A stretch of 64,000 nt of DNA from Pseudomonas costantinii (GCF_001870435.1 NZ_MDDR01000057.1:124001-188000), one strand, 5' to 3'; positions 24,436 through 33,977 are shown, counted from the first letter of the stretch. Numbers and translations are program-made. The notes: generated by a model not told the origin, from the sequence alone.

Positions 24436-25829
24436 TAGACCTGTGCCTGGGCGCCTTCGAACCACTTCAGCTTCTCACGCAACACCACCACTTCACCGAC
24501 GATCACCAGTGTCGGCGCATGCACTTCATGCTCCGCCACCATGCGTGGCAAGTCCGCCAGGGTGCCGGTAAACACGCGCTGGTTGGACGTGGTGCCCTGC
24601 TGGATCAACGCCGCCGGGGTATCCGCCGAGCGTCCATGCTTGATCAACTGTTCGCAGATAATCGGCAAACCAATCAACCCCATGTAAAACACCAGGGTCT
24701 GAGAGGGTCCCACCAGGTCATGCCAAGGCAGGTCCGACGTCCCGTCCTTCAAATGCCCGGTGATAAAACGCACTGACTGCGCGTAGTCGCGGTGAGTCAG
24801 CGGAATCCCGGCATACGCCGCGCAACCACTGGCGGCCGTAATTCCCGGCACCACCTGGAACGGAATGCCATGGGCCGCCAACTCCTCGATCTCTTCGCCA
24901 CCACGGCCAAAGATGAACGGATCGCCACCCTTGAGGCGCAGCACCCGCTTGCCTTGCTTGGCCAAGTCCACCAGTTGCTGATTGATCTGGTCTTGCGGCA
25001 CAGCGTGATCAGCGCGACGCTTGCCGACGTACACGCGCTCGGCGTCGCGGCGGCACAGTTCGAGAATCGCAGGCGCTACCAGGCGGTCATACAGCACCAC
25101 GTCGGCTTGTTGCATCAGGCGCAAGGCACGGAAGGTCAACAGGTCCGGATCACCCGGCCCTGCGCCCACCAGGTAAACTTCGCCGGGCGCATCAGGCGGC
25201 GCGCCGTTGACCTTTTCGATCAACAGACGCTCGGCTTCAGCACCCTGCCCGGCCAATTGGCGATCAGCAATCGGACCTTGAAAAACGTCTTCCCAGAACG
25301 CGCGGCGCTGTTGCACATCCGGGTACAAACCTTTGACCTGGGCACGAAAACGCGCCGCCAGCCCGGCCAGTTGACCGTAAGTCGAGGGAATCCAGGTTTC
25401 CAGCTTGGCTCGGATCAGACGCGCCAGCACCGGCGCATCGCCGCCGCTGGAGACAGCAATCACCAACGGCGAGCGGTCGACAATCGCCGGGAAGATCACG
25501 CTGCACAAGGCCGGCGCATCCACCACATTGACCGGTACGCAACGGTGTTTCGCGTCACTGGACACTTGCGCGTTCAGCGGCTCGTCGTCCGTCGCTGCGA
25601 TAATCAGGGTGCAACCGTCAAGATCAGCCTCCTGATAACCGCGCAAAATCAGTTCCCCGCCACTGCCCAGTACCAGTTCACGCAACTGGTCTTCAATCTG
25701 GGGAGCAACCACCCGCAGCAACGCACCGGCGTCGGCCAGCAGCCGGGATTTGCGCAAGGCAATCTCCCCGCCACCGACGACCAACACACGACTGCCGCGC
25801 AGGTTATGAAACAGCGGCAGAAATTCCAT
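24435..25829 (-). CDS. cysG: Siroheme synthase (multifunctional CysG)
   Basis: CysG makes siroheme from uroporphyrinogen III for sulfite and nitrite reductases. The 464-residue protein joins an N-terminal dehydrogenase/ferrochelatase domain with NAD motif VVGGGEIALRKSRLL (about residues 17-31) to a C-terminal S-adenosylmethionine uroporphyrinogen methyltransferase with YLVGAGPGDPDLLT (about 215-230) and GGDPFIFGRGGEE. Both halves are complete. It abuts serS directly, with no spacer between the serS stop and its own upstream sequence, so the two are probably cotranscribed. Confidence 0.97.
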   Translation of the reverse strand: MEFLPLFHNLRGSRVLVVGGGEIALRKSRLLADAGALLRVVAPQIEDQLRELVLGSGGELILRGYQEADLDGCTLIIAATDDEPLNAQVSSDAKHRCVPVNVVDAPALCSVIFPAIVDRSPLVIAVSSGGDAPVLARLIRAKLETWIPSTYGQLAGLAARFRAQVKGLYPDVQQRRAFWEDVFQGPIADRQLAGQGAEAERLLIEKVNGAPPDAPGEVYLVGAGPGDPDLLTFRALRLMQQADVVLYDRLVAPAILELCRRDAERVYVGKRRADHAVPQDQINQQLVDLAKQGKRVLRLKGGDPFIFGRGGEEIEELAAHGIPFQVVPGITAASGCAAYAGIPLTHRDYAQSVRFITGHLKDGTSDLPWHDLVGPSQTLVFYMGLIGLPIICEQLIKHGRSADTPAALIQQGTTSNQRVFTGTLADLPRMVAEHEVHAPTLVIVGEVVVLREKLKWFEGAQAQV

Positions 25830-27110
25830 TTAGCCGATGACCTCAACGCCCGCCATGTACGGCTTGAGCACCTCAGGTACACGGATCGAACCGTCGGCCT
25901 GCTGGTAGTTTTCCAGCACGGCCACCAGGGTACGGCCTACAGCCAGACCGGAACCGTTGAGGGTGTGTACCAGCTCCGGCTTGCCGGTTTCCGGGTTACG
26001 GAAACGCGCCTGCATGCGACGGGCCTGGAAATCACCACAGTTGGAGCACGACGAAATCTCGCGGTACTTGTCCTGGCTCGGCACCCACACTTCGAGGTCG
26101 TAGGTCTTCACGGCGCTGAAACCCATGTCGCCAGTGCACAGCGCCAGAACGCGGTACGGCAATTCAAGCAGTTGCAGGACGCGCTCGGCGTTGGCAGTCA
26201 GGCCTTCCAGGGCTTCCATCGAAGTCGAAGGCTCGACGATCTGTACCATCTCGACTTTGTCGAACTGGTGCTGGCGGATCATGCCACGGGTGTCACGACC
26301 CGATGCGCCGGCTTCGCTGCGGAAGCATGGGCTGTGAGCCACAAACTTCAACGGCAGTTGCTTGGCGTCGAGGATCTCGCCGGCCACGATGTTGGTCAGC
26401 GACACTTCGGCAGTCGGGATCAGGTACAGATCGGCTTCGCCATCGCGGCTGATCTTGAACAGATCTTCTTCGAATTTAGGCAACTGGCTGGTGCCCATCA
26501 GCGCCGGCGCTTGCACCAGATATGGCGTGTAGGCTTCTTCGTAGCCGTGTTCGGCGGTGTGCAAGTTGATCATGAACTGGGCCAGGGCGCGATGCAGACG
26601 CGCGACCGGGCCACGCAGCAAGGAGAAGCGCGCACCGGACATTTTGGCAGCGGTTTCGAAATCCAGGCCACCGGTCAACTCACCCAGGGCAACATGGTCC
26701 TTAACCTCAAAATCAAAGGCTTTGGGTGTACCCCAGCGACGCACTTCGACGTTGCCGTCTTCGTCTTCGCCAATCGGCACCGATTCGTGCGGCACGTTAG
26801 GGATACCCAGCAGGATCGAATCCAACTCGGACTGGATACCTTCCAGCTCGACCTTGCCGTCGGACAGCTCGGTGCCCATGCGCTCGACGTCCGCCATCAA
26901 CGGCGCGATGTCTTCGCCGCGCTGCTTGGCCTGACCGATGGATTTGGAACGCGCATTACGCTCAGCCTGCAGTGCTTCGGTGCGGGTCTGGACGGTCTTG
27001 CGCTGTTCTTCCAGCGCTTCGATGCGCGAGACATCCAAGGCAAAGCCACGGGATGCCAGGCGGTCCGCTACGTCCTGAAGGTTGCTACGTAACAGTTTGG
27101 AATCGAGCAT
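25830..27110 (-). CDS. serS: Seryl-tRNA synthetase
   Basis: A 426-residue class II synthetase charging tRNA-Ser, and tRNA-Sec where present. It has the long N-terminal coiled-coil arm (about residues 25-100), then the catalytic core with motif 2 (FRSEAGASGRDTRGMIRQHQF) and motif 3 near the end (NGSGLAVGRTLVAVLENYQ). It lies between crcB and cysG on the same strand, 16 nt after crcB. It is complete with an ATG start. Confidence 0.98.
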   Translation of the reverse strand: MLDSKLLRSNLQDVADRLASRGFALDVSRIEALEEQRKTVQTRTEALQAERNARSKSIGQAKQRGEDIAPLMADVERMGTELSDGKVELEGIQSELDSILLGIPNVPHESVPIGEDEDGNVEVRRWGTPKAFDFEVKDHVALGELTGGLDFETAAKMSGARFSLLRGPVARLHRALAQFMINLHTAEHGYEEAYTPYLVQAPALMGTSQLPKFEEDLFKISRDGEADLYLIPTAEVSLTNIVAGEILDAKQLPLKFVAHSPCFRSEAGASGRDTRGMIRQHQFDKVEMVQIVEPSTSMEALEGLTANAERVLQLLELPYRVLALCTGDMGFSAVKTYDLEVWVPSQDKYREISSCSNCGDFQARRMQARFRNPETGKPELVHTLNGSGLAVGRTLVAVLENYQQADGSIRVPEVLKPYMAGVEVIG

Positions 27111-27126
27111 GTCGGTCTCTCGTTTA

Positions 27127-27501
27127 TCAAAGTTTGGTCAAGGACAGGCCAGCCCAAGTGGCGAGCAGCCCGCCGAACACGCTGATACCCAAGTACCCGA
27201 AGGCTACCAGGGCCTGCCCGCTTTCCAGCAGGCGCAGCGTATCCAGTGAAAAGGATGAAAAGGTCGTCAGACCGCCTACAAAGCCGACAATCAAGCCGGC
27301 ACGAATCTCAATCGGCACTTCCGGGCGCAACAGGAACCAGCCGTACAACAAGCCGATGATCAGGCAGCCCACCAGGTTGACCGCTAACGTCGCCGCATAA
27401 AAATGCCTCGGCCAATTGGCGTTGACCCAAGTACCGGTGGCGAAACGCAATAATGTACCAGCGATGCCGGCTACGGACACGGCAAGAATCGTCTTGAGCA
27501 C
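27127..27501 (-). CDS. crcB: Fluoride exporter CrcB/Fluc
   Basis: A 124-residue four-helix membrane protein that forms dual-topology dimeric fluoride channels. The diagnostic GGLTTFSSFSLDTL motif with the phenylalanine ladder is present, as is the N-terminal GTLLRFATG. Translation starts at GTG, whose G is also the last base of the rarA stop (TAGTG), with GGAG about 9 nt upstream. This close join leaves no room for a crcB fluoride riboswitch directly ahead, so expression probably follows rarA. Confidence 0.96.
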   Translation of the reverse strand: MLKTILAVSVAGIAGTLLRFATGTWVNANWPRHFYAATLAVNLVGCLIIGLLYGWFLLRPEVPIEIRAGLIVGFVGGLTTFSSFSLDTLRLLESGQALVAFGYLGISVFGGLLATWAGLSLTKL

Positions 27502-28823
27502 TACTTTCTCCGCTGTTTTGGGCTGAGCCGATCAAGTTGCGCGAGGTGATTGAGCTTTTCACCGATCTTCAGCTCCAGGCCACGGGGCACCGGTTGGTAG
27601 AACGGCTGCGGCTCAAGCTCGTCGGGGAAGTAGTCTTCGCCTGCGGCGTAGGCGTCCGGCTCGTCATGGGCGTAGCGGTATTCGTCGCCATAGCCCAGTT
27701 GTTTCATCAGCTTGGTCGGCGCGTTGCGCAGGTGCAGCGGAACTTCCAGCGAACCATGCTCGGCAGCCGCGCGCAGTGCGGACTTGAAGCCCATATACAC
27801 GGCGTTGCTTTTGGGGGCGCAGGCTAAATACGTAATCGCTTGGGCCACCGCCAGCTCGCCCTCCGGACTACCGAGGCGCTCCTGCACTTCCCACGCAGCG
27901 AGGCACAAGCTCAGGGCGCGCGGGTCGGCATTGCCGATGTCTTCGCTGGCCATACGCACCACACGGCGCGCGAGGTACAACGGATCACAACCGCCATCGA
28001 TCATCCGCGCAAACCAGTACAGCGCGCCGTCGGGGTTGGAGCCACGCACGGATTTATGCAACGCGGAAATCTGATCGTAGAAGGCTTCGCCGCCTTTATC
28101 GAAGCGGCGGCGAGTGTCGCCGAGCAAGCTTTGCAGCAGGTCGACACCGATCTCGCTATTGTCTTCAGCCAGGTCGGACGCATTCTCCAGCAGGTTGAGA
28201 AAACGGCGTCCGTCGCCATCGGCGGCGCTCATTAAAATCTTGAAGCCTTCGTCGCTGAGACTCAGCTGGCGCTTGCCCAAGCCCTTGTCTTCGGTCAAAG
28301 CGCGATGCAACAGTTTGCGCATCGCAGCCTCGTCCAGGCTCTTGAGCACATAGACCCGCGCCCGCGAAAGCAATGCGTTGTTCAATTCAAACGAAGGGTT
28401 TTCGGTGGTGGCGCCGATAAAGATCAGCGTACCGTCTTCGACATAGGGCAGGAACGCATCCTGCTGCGACTTGTTGAAGCGATGCACTTCATCAACAAAC
28501 AGGATGGTGCGCTTGCCGTATTGCCCGGCCTGCTGCTTGGCAACCTCCACCGCCTGACGGATCTCTTTGACCCCGGCCAGTACTGCCGAAACCGTTTCGA
28601 AGTGCGCATCCGAGACTTTCGCCAGCAGTCGCGCCAGGGTGGTTTTACCCACCCCAGGCGGTCCCCAGAAAATCATCGAGTGCAGGGCGCCCTGCTCCAG
28701 GGCTTCGCGCAGGGGCTTGCCGCGAGCGAGCAGGTGTTCCTGACCGACGTACTCATCCAAATTGGTCGAACGCAAGCGCGCGGCCAGGGGTTGAGCAATC
28801 GGGTCACTTCGAAACAGATCCAT
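27501..28823 (-). CDS. rarA: Replication-associated recombination protein A
   Basis: RarA (MgsA) is a clamp-loader-like AAA+ ATPase acting at stalled replication forks. The 440-residue protein has Walker A GPPGVGKTT at about 54-62, Walker B LFVDEVHRF, sensor 1 GATTENPSF, and the C-terminal tetramerisation domain ending in a basic tail. It is complete. The lolA-rarA-crcB-serS order gives a compact unit; the gap from lolA is 27 nt. Confidence 0.96.
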   Translation of the reverse strand: MDLFRSDPIAQPLAARLRSTNLDEYVGQEHLLARGKPLREALEQGALHSMIFWGPPGVGKTTLARLLAKVSDAHFETVSAVLAGVKEIRQAVEVAKQQAGQYGKRTILFVDEVHRFNKSQQDAFLPYVEDGTLIFIGATTENPSFELNNALLSRARVYVLKSLDEAAMRKLLHRALTEDKGLGKRQLSLSDEGFKILMSAADGDGRRFLNLLENASDLAEDNSEIGVDLLQSLLGDTRRRFDKGGEAFYDQISALHKSVRGSNPDGALYWFARMIDGGCDPLYLARRVVRMASEDIGNADPRALSLCLAAWEVQERLGSPEGELAVAQAITYLACAPKSNAVYMGFKSALRAAAEHGSLEVPLHLRNAPTKLMKQLGYGDEYRYAHDEPDAYAAGEDYFPDELEPQPFYQPVPRGLELKIGEKLNHLAQLDRLSPKQRRK

Positions 28824-28850
28824 GGGCAGCGTTTGAAACCTCTAAACAGT

Positions 28851-29474
28851 TTATTCCTGGATCACGTCGGCACCCTTGGGGATGACGAACTTGAACTTGG
28901 ATGCCGGCACCGGCTCGTTGGCCTTGACCCCGGAGAAAAGGATATCGGTGCGCTGGCCGACGCTGTCGATCAGGCGCATGTTGTTGATCACACCGTTGCC
29001 GAACGACAGGTTCAAGCTGTCAAACAGCGTATCCTTGGACTTCGGTTTGAGCGTGAACTCAATCACGTTGCTGGTTTGCTTGGAGGTGATCTCGAAACTG
29101 TCATTGATTTTCGACACATCACCCGACAACAGCAACGCTGGGGTCTGGTTCAGGCGCGGATCGAGCTTCTTGATGGTCGCCTGTTCCAGGTCCGGATCCC
29201 ACAGCGTGACTTTCTGGCCGTCGGAGACAATGGTCTGCTCGGCCTTCCCTTCCGTATGCCAGTAAAACAGCCCTGGGCGCTGCACGGCCATTTCACCTTC
29301 GGTTTGCTGCAACTGAGTGCCACCGGCATCCAGGGTCAGTTGGGAAAAGCGCGCGGTCAACGTCTTGGATTTGTCCAGCAGGTTGGTCAGGCTCGCGACC
29401 GAAGCAGGATCGGCGTGAGCCGAAACAGCGGTCAGGGCCAGTGCCGGCAACAACAGCATGCGGATAAGACGCAT
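28851..29474 (-). CDS. lolA: Outer-membrane lipoprotein carrier LolA
   Basis: LolA shuttles lipoproteins across the periplasm from LolCDE to LolB. The 207-residue precursor begins with a signal peptide ending in SAHA (about residue 18); the mature part shows the LolA beta-barrel sequence with LTARFSQLTLDAGG and a C-terminal KFKFVIPKGADVIQ. I take the ATG at 29472-29474, with GAGG upstream, giving the usual length; an ATG four codons earlier would only lengthen the signal. It is downstream of ftsK with a strong hairpin between. Confidence 0.95.
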   Translation of the reverse strand: MRLIRMLLLPALALTAVSAHADPASVASLTNLLDKSKTLTARFSQLTLDAGGTQLQQTEGEMAVQRPGLFYWHTEGKAEQTIVSDGQKVTLWDPDLEQATIKKLDPRLNQTPALLLSGDVSKINDSFEITSKQTSNVIEFTLKPKSKDTLFDSLNLSFGNGVINNMRLIDSVGQRTDILFSGVKANEPVPASKFKFVIPKGADVIQE

Positions 29475-29500
29475 GGGAGTCCTCATATAAGTCGTTAGGG

Positions 29501-29526
29501 CGTGCCGCGTGCTGCCACGCGGCACG
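29501..29526. other. 11-bp perfect hairpin between ftsK and lolA
   Basis: CGTGCCGCGTG at 29501-29511 pairs perfectly with 29516-29526 around a 4-base loop (CTGC). It lies between the ftsK stop and the lolA start. No T-run follows in the leftward reading, so it is more likely a processing or attenuating structure than a full terminator. Confidence 0.55.
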
Positions 29527-29529
29527 TGA

Positions 29530-31935
29530 TCAGTCGCGCATTTGCCCAGGGGCAATGACTTCACGCGAGCCGTTGGTGTTCATTGCAGTCACGACGCCAG
29601 CGTTTTCCATGGATTCGATCATGCGGGCGGCACGGTTGTAGCCAATTTTCAGCTTGCGTTGCACCGCAGAAATCGAGGCGCGGCGGCTTTCAAGCACGAA
29701 TGCCACGGCTTCGTCGTACAGCGCGTCGGTTTCGGCATCATCGTCGCCACCGCTGCCGCCGTCGAAGCCGCTGCCGGCCTCCTCAACACCGGCGAGGATG
29801 TCGTCGTTGTATTCCGGTGCGCCGCGCAGTTTCCAGGCCTCGACCACACGGTGTACTTCATCATCAGAAACGAACGCACCATGCACCCGAATCGGCAGGC
29901 TGGTGCCTGGCGGCATGTAGAGCATGTCACCGTGGCCCAGCAGTTGTTCGGCGCCGCCCTGGTCGATGATGGTCCGCGAGTCGATTTTGCTGGATACCTG
30001 GAACGCCATACGCGTCGGGATGTTGGCCTTGATCAGACCGGTGATTACGTCCACCGACGGACGCTGGGTCGCGAGGATCAAGTGAATACCCGCAGCACGG
30101 GCCTTCTGGGCGATACGCGCGATCAGTTCTTCAACCTTCTTGCCGACGATCATCATCATGTCGGCAAATTCGTCGACCACCACCACGATGGTTGGCAACT
30201 TGGTCAGCAGCGGTGCTTCGTCGTGAATACTTTCGCGCTTGTACAGCGGGTCGGCCAGCGGTGTGCCGGCGTCCTGGGCTTCCTTGACCTTGGCGTTGAA
30301 GCCCGAGAGGTTTCGTACCCCCATCTTCGCCATCAGCTTGTAGCGGCGCTCCATCTCCGCAACGCTCCAGCGCAGCGCGTTGGCGGCGTCTTTCATGTCG
30401 GTCACGACCGGGCACAGCAGGTGCGGAATACCTTCGTAGATCGACAGCTCGAGCATCTTCGGGTCAATCATGATCAGCTTGGCGTCATCCGGGCCAGACT
30501 TGAACAGGATCGACAGGATCATCGCGTTCACACCCACCGACTTACCGGAACCGGTGGTACCGGCAACCAGCAGGTGAGGCATTTTCGCAAGGTCTGTGAT
30601 CACCGGCTTGCCGCCGATGTCATGGCCGAGGGCCAAGGTGACCGGCGATTTGAAGTTGTCATATTCCGGCGTCGACAGCACCTCGGAGAAACGCACAATC
30701 TGGCGGTCTTCGTTGGGGATCTCGATACCCACGGTGGTCTTGCCCGGGATCACTTCCACCACGCGCACGCTGGTCACGGCCAGGGAGCGAGCCAAATCTT
30801 TGGCCAGGTTGGAAATGCGGCTGACCTTGACGCCGGCGGCCGGTTGAATTTCGTATCGGGTAATAACCGGGCCGGGGTGGATCGAATCCACCGTGACTTC
30901 AACGCCGAATTCCTTGAGTTTGATTTCCAGCAAGTGGCCGATGGCCGCCAGTGACTCCGGGGAATAGTTGAGTTGTTTCTTTTCGGCCGGGTCGAGAATC
31001 GAGATCGGCGGCAAGGTGCCTTCGACGGCGCTGTCGACAAACAAAGGCGCCTGTTTCTCTTTTTGCACACGGGCACTCGGCTCGGGCGCCTTGGTCGGCG
31101 CCGGGGCAATCACCGGCGGCACCTGCTTCTCGCGGTCCGACATGTGTTTGCTCAAGGCCTGCTCGCGTTCGATCAGACGTTCCTTGACCTTGGCCTGCTC
31201 ACGTCGATCCGGCGTGCTTGGGGCCACCACCTCATTGACGCGGGTGTCCACCTCGCGCAACTGCGCAACCATACGCTTGCGATCAACCCGGGCCGACCAC
31301 CAGCGATTGGCGGCGCCTTGGAACAACTCAAGCAGGTCGAGGGTGATCTTGCCGGTCACGTCCATCACTTTGAACCACGACAGGTCGGTGAACACCGTGA
31401 GGCCGAACAGGAACAACGCGATAAACATCAGCGTGCTGCCCTGGATATTCAGAGTCCTGCGCGCCAGGTCGCCGAGGCTTTCGCCCAACGCCCCACCTGC
31501 GCCCGCAGGTAGGCCGGTAGGTGCGTGGAAATGGATATGGGCCAGGGCCGCGCCGGACAACACCAGGAACACCAGGCCAATCAGGCGCCAGGAGAACAGC
31601 CAGCCACTCCACTGCCACGGCTCGTGACGCTGGCGGAAGATCTGCCAGGTCTTGATCGCCAGCAGCAACGGGAAGATGTAAGCGAAGTAACCCAGCACCA
31701 TAAACAGGATATCGGCGCTGTAGGAACCGGCAGGCCCGCCGAAGTTCTGCACATCTTCGATCTTGCTGTTGTGGCTCCAGCCCGGGTCGTCCTTGCCATA
31801 GGTGAGCAAGGCCATCATCAGGAACAGGCACAGGGCGCCGATAGCGATCAGCGCACCTTCCTTGAGTCGGTAGTGCAGGTGCTGGCGCCAGGCCGGAACG
31901 ACTGCTGCTTTAGGTGTTGCGGCGGATTTCTTCAA
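29530..31935 (-). CDS. ftsK: DNA translocase FtsK
   Basis: FtsK anchors at the division septum and pumps chromosome ends toward dif for XerCD resolution. The 801-residue protein has four N-terminal membrane helices (to about residue 180), a short charged linker (about 220-300), the RecA-like motor with Walker A GTTGSGKSVGVNAM near 458-471 and Walker B TIVVVVDEFADMM, and the C-terminal gamma winged-helix domain (DALYDEAVAFVLESRRASIS) that reads KOPS. The linker is much shorter than in E. coli FtsK, which is usual in pseudomonads. Confidence 0.97.
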   Translation of the reverse strand: MKKSAATPKAAVVPAWRQHLHYRLKEGALIAIGALCLFLMMALLTYGKDDPGWSHNSKIEDVQNFGGPAGSYSADILFMVLGYFAYIFPLLLAIKTWQIFRQRHEPWQWSGWLFSWRLIGLVFLVLSGAALAHIHFHAPTGLPAGAGGALGESLGDLARRTLNIQGSTLMFIALFLFGLTVFTDLSWFKVMDVTGKITLDLLELFQGAANRWWSARVDRKRMVAQLREVDTRVNEVVAPSTPDRREQAKVKERLIEREQALSKHMSDREKQVPPVIAPAPTKAPEPSARVQKEKQAPLFVDSAVEGTLPPISILDPAEKKQLNYSPESLAAIGHLLEIKLKEFGVEVTVDSIHPGPVITRYEIQPAAGVKVSRISNLAKDLARSLAVTSVRVVEVIPGKTTVGIEIPNEDRQIVRFSEVLSTPEYDNFKSPVTLALGHDIGGKPVITDLAKMPHLLVAGTTGSGKSVGVNAMILSILFKSGPDDAKLIMIDPKMLELSIYEGIPHLLCPVVTDMKDAANALRWSVAEMERRYKLMAKMGVRNLSGFNAKVKEAQDAGTPLADPLYKRESIHDEAPLLTKLPTIVVVVDEFADMMMIVGKKVEELIARIAQKARAAGIHLILATQRPSVDVITGLIKANIPTRMAFQVSSKIDSRTIIDQGGAEQLLGHGDMLYMPPGTSLPIRVHGAFVSDDEVHRVVEAWKLRGAPEYNDDILAGVEEAGSGFDGGSGGDDDAETDALYDEAVAFVLESRRASISAVQRKLKIGYNRAARMIESMENAGVVTAMNTNGSREVIAPGQMRD

Positions 31936-32432
31936 AACGGGTCTATTCCTGCGCCTTTAGCGCGTCCATCTGTTGAATGACTGCAATAACTGCCCAATCC
32001 GAGCAGCTGAAAAATGAACGAATGTTGCTGAATCTACTTTTAACACCCGGTGATGGATAGGTGAAATGGCGATAACGCCACAATGGCCGCATTGTACGGG
32101 TTTGCGCGCACGATGCCACGCACTTGCCCTTCACCCAGCAGCATAGACAATTTATGTGTCATGACATGTTCAATTTGAGCATGCATTGTCTTTGCTGACA
32201 AAGGCTTATGAGCTGTTTTTACTAATCCAGGCAAGCTTGGCAAATGGCCTGCACGACCCAGACCCGATTACGACCGCGACTCCGGCACAGAGTTGCAGAA
32301 ACACCCGTTAACGCTAATCCTGGCCGACACCCTATTCGGGCTGGCCCCACAGCGCTGTGTCGACAATAATCACCACTCTTGCGGCAGGCGTCATACCTGC
32401 CACGTCCCTCCCTTTCCGTAAGCCTGGATGCC
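31936..32432. promoter_or_regulatory. Divergent ftsK/aat intergenic region
   Basis: These 497 bp contain no convincing gene. AT content is higher than in the flanks, especially 31990-32240, as expected for two divergent promoters. A perfect 10-bp palindrome TGTCATGACA lies at 32157-32166 and could be an operator. From memory, P. aeruginosa carries trxB1 at this place; I find no thioredoxin-reductase remnant here. Confidence 0.4.
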
Positions 32433-33113
32433 ATGCTGACCTGGTTACAACGCGATTCCCTGACTTTTCCGCCACTGGCCAAAGCCATGCGTGAACCCAA
32501 TGGCCTGCTTGCCGCCGGTGGCGACTTGTCGGCTGAGCGATTGATCCAGGCCTACCGCCACGGCTGCTTCCCGTGGTTTTCAGAAGGCCAGCCAATCCTC
32601 TGGTGGTCACCGGACCCGCGCACAGTGATATTCCCCGACGAACTGCACGTCTCCCGCAGCCTGGGCAAACTGTTGCGCCAGCAGCGCTATACCGTGACCT
32701 TTGACCAGGATTTCGCGGCAGTCATCCAAGCCTGCGCGGCACCACGCAGCTACGCCGACGGCACCTGGATCACCGAAGGCATACAAAGCGCCTACCTGGA
32801 GCTGCACCAACGCGGCTACGCGCACTCCGTGGAGGTATGGGACAAAGGAGAGCTGGTGGGAGGCCTGTACGGCCTGGCGATGGGCCAACTGTTCTTTGGC
32901 GAGTCCATGTTCAGCCGTGCCGATAACGCCTCGAAATTCGGCTTTGCCACACTGACCAGGCAGCTGCAGGCCTGGGGTTTTGTACTGATCGACTGCCAGA
33001 TGCCCAATGATCATTTACATAGCCTTGGCGCCCGCGCCATACCACGCAGCGACTTTGCTGATTTTCTGCGCAATCATTTGGACCAACCCAGCTCTGGACC
33101 GTGGGTTTCCTAA
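32433..33113 (+). CDS. aat: Leucyl/phenylalanyl-tRNA--protein transferase
   Basis: Aat adds Leu or Phe from tRNA to proteins with N-terminal Arg or Lys, creating primary N-degrons read by ClpS. The 226-residue protein shows the family blocks FPPLAKAMREPNGLLAAGGDLS, YRHGCFPWF, WWSPDPR, GTWITEGIQSAY and GLYGLAMGQLFFGESMFS. ATG 32433 gives the usual length. It is followed by bpt 56 nt later, so both N-end-rule transferases are probably cotranscribed. Confidence 0.97.
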   Translation: MLTWLQRDSLTFPPLAKAMREPNGLLAAGGDLSAERLIQAYRHGCFPWFSEGQPILWWSPDPRTVIFPDELHVSRSLGKLLRQQRYTVTFDQDFAAVIQACAAPRSYADGTWITEGIQSAYLELHQRGYAHSVEVWDKGELVGGLYGLAMGQLFFGESMFSRADNASKFGFATLTRQLQAWGFVLIDCQMPNDHLHSLGARAIPRSDFADFLRNHLDQPSSGPWVS

Positions 33114-33169
33114 GCGACTTTCTCGCACCTGGCTTACACTTATTTCAAAGCTTATCCCGAGGGTTGATC

Positions 33170-33877
33170 ATGACCGAGCTGGCGCGCTTGAAGTTTTATG
33201 CCACTCAAGCCCACTCTTGCAGCTATCTGCCCGACGAGCAGGCCACGACGCTGTTCCTCGACCCCAGCCAGCCAATGGACGTGCATGTGTATGCCGATCT
33301 TTCGGAGATGGGTTTTCGGCGCAGCGGCGATCACCTTTATCGCCCCCATTGCCAGAACTGCAATGCTTGCGTCCCGGCGCGCATCCCGGTCGCGCAATTT
33401 TTGCCGGACCGCAACCAAAAGCGCATCCTCAAGCGCAATGCCGACCTGACGATCACCGCGACCAAGCCGCACTTCAGCGAAGAATATTTCGATCTTTACC
33501 AACGCTACATAGAACAACGTCATGCCGACGGCGATATGTTCCCACCCAGCCGCGACCAGTTTTCGACATTCCTGGTGCGCGACCTGCCCTTCTCGCGCTT
33601 CTATGAGTTTCGCCTCGATGGACGCCTGCTGGCCGTCGCCGTAACCGACCTCCTGCCCAACGGCCTGTCGGCGGTCTACACCTTCTATGAGCCGGCCGAA
33701 GAACGCCGCAGCCTCGGTCGCTTTGCAATCCTCTGGCAAATTGGCGAAGCCCTGCGCCTGGAACTGGAAGCGGTGTACCTTGGCTACTGGATCAAGAACT
33801 GCAAAAAGATGAGCTACAAGACCCAATATCGGCCCATTGAACTGCTGATTAATCAAAGATGGGTCACGCTTAACTAG
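33170..33877 (+). CDS. bpt: Aspartate/glutamate leucyltransferase (Bpt/ATE family)
   Basis: Bpt transfers leucine to proteins with N-terminal Asp or Glu (arginyltransferase fold). The 235-residue protein has the N-terminal cysteine motif [14 protein letters not shown] and, near the start, [11 protein letters not shown], then the GNAT-like C-terminal domain with [16 protein letters not shown] and [14 protein letters not shown]. The ATG at 33170 fits the family length; the frame is open further upstream but overlaps the end of aat. With aat, clpS and clpA it completes a local N-degron set. Confidence 0.95.
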
Positions 33878-33883
33878 AACCCC

Positions 33884-33913
33884 TTGGCTTAAACACCCTT
33901 TTTCGGGCACAAT
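33884..33913 (+). promoter_or_regulatory. Candidate sigma-70 promoter for infA
   Basis: TTGGCT (33884-33889) and CACAAT (33908-33913) are spaced by 18 bp, 65 bp before the infA start. It lies just after the bpt stop, where a separate infA promoter would be expected. The match to consensus is moderate. Confidence 0.35.
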
Positions 33914-33977
33914 GCACGCCGCTTTTGCCTGGCGCAGTTGCACCGGGCCATTCACTGGATACCGAGGGCTTTACTGC

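Noticed and set aside
24792..27092. Long rightward ORF opposite cysG and serS
   Set aside because: It is codon-aligned antisense to two well-conserved genes, has no ribosome-binding site or family features, and is explained by the lack of TTA/CTA/TCA codons.
27501..27560. Fluoride riboswitch ahead of crcB
   Set aside because: crcB starts inside the rarA stop codon, so there is no leader space.
31936..32432. Remnant of trxB1 between ftsK and aat
   Set aside because: No frame with thioredoxin-reductase motifs is present; the spacer is AT-rich and non-coding.
33912..33977. In-frame N-terminal extension of infA
   Set aside because: IF-1 is 72 residues throughout bacteria, and the extension overlaps the candidate promoter.
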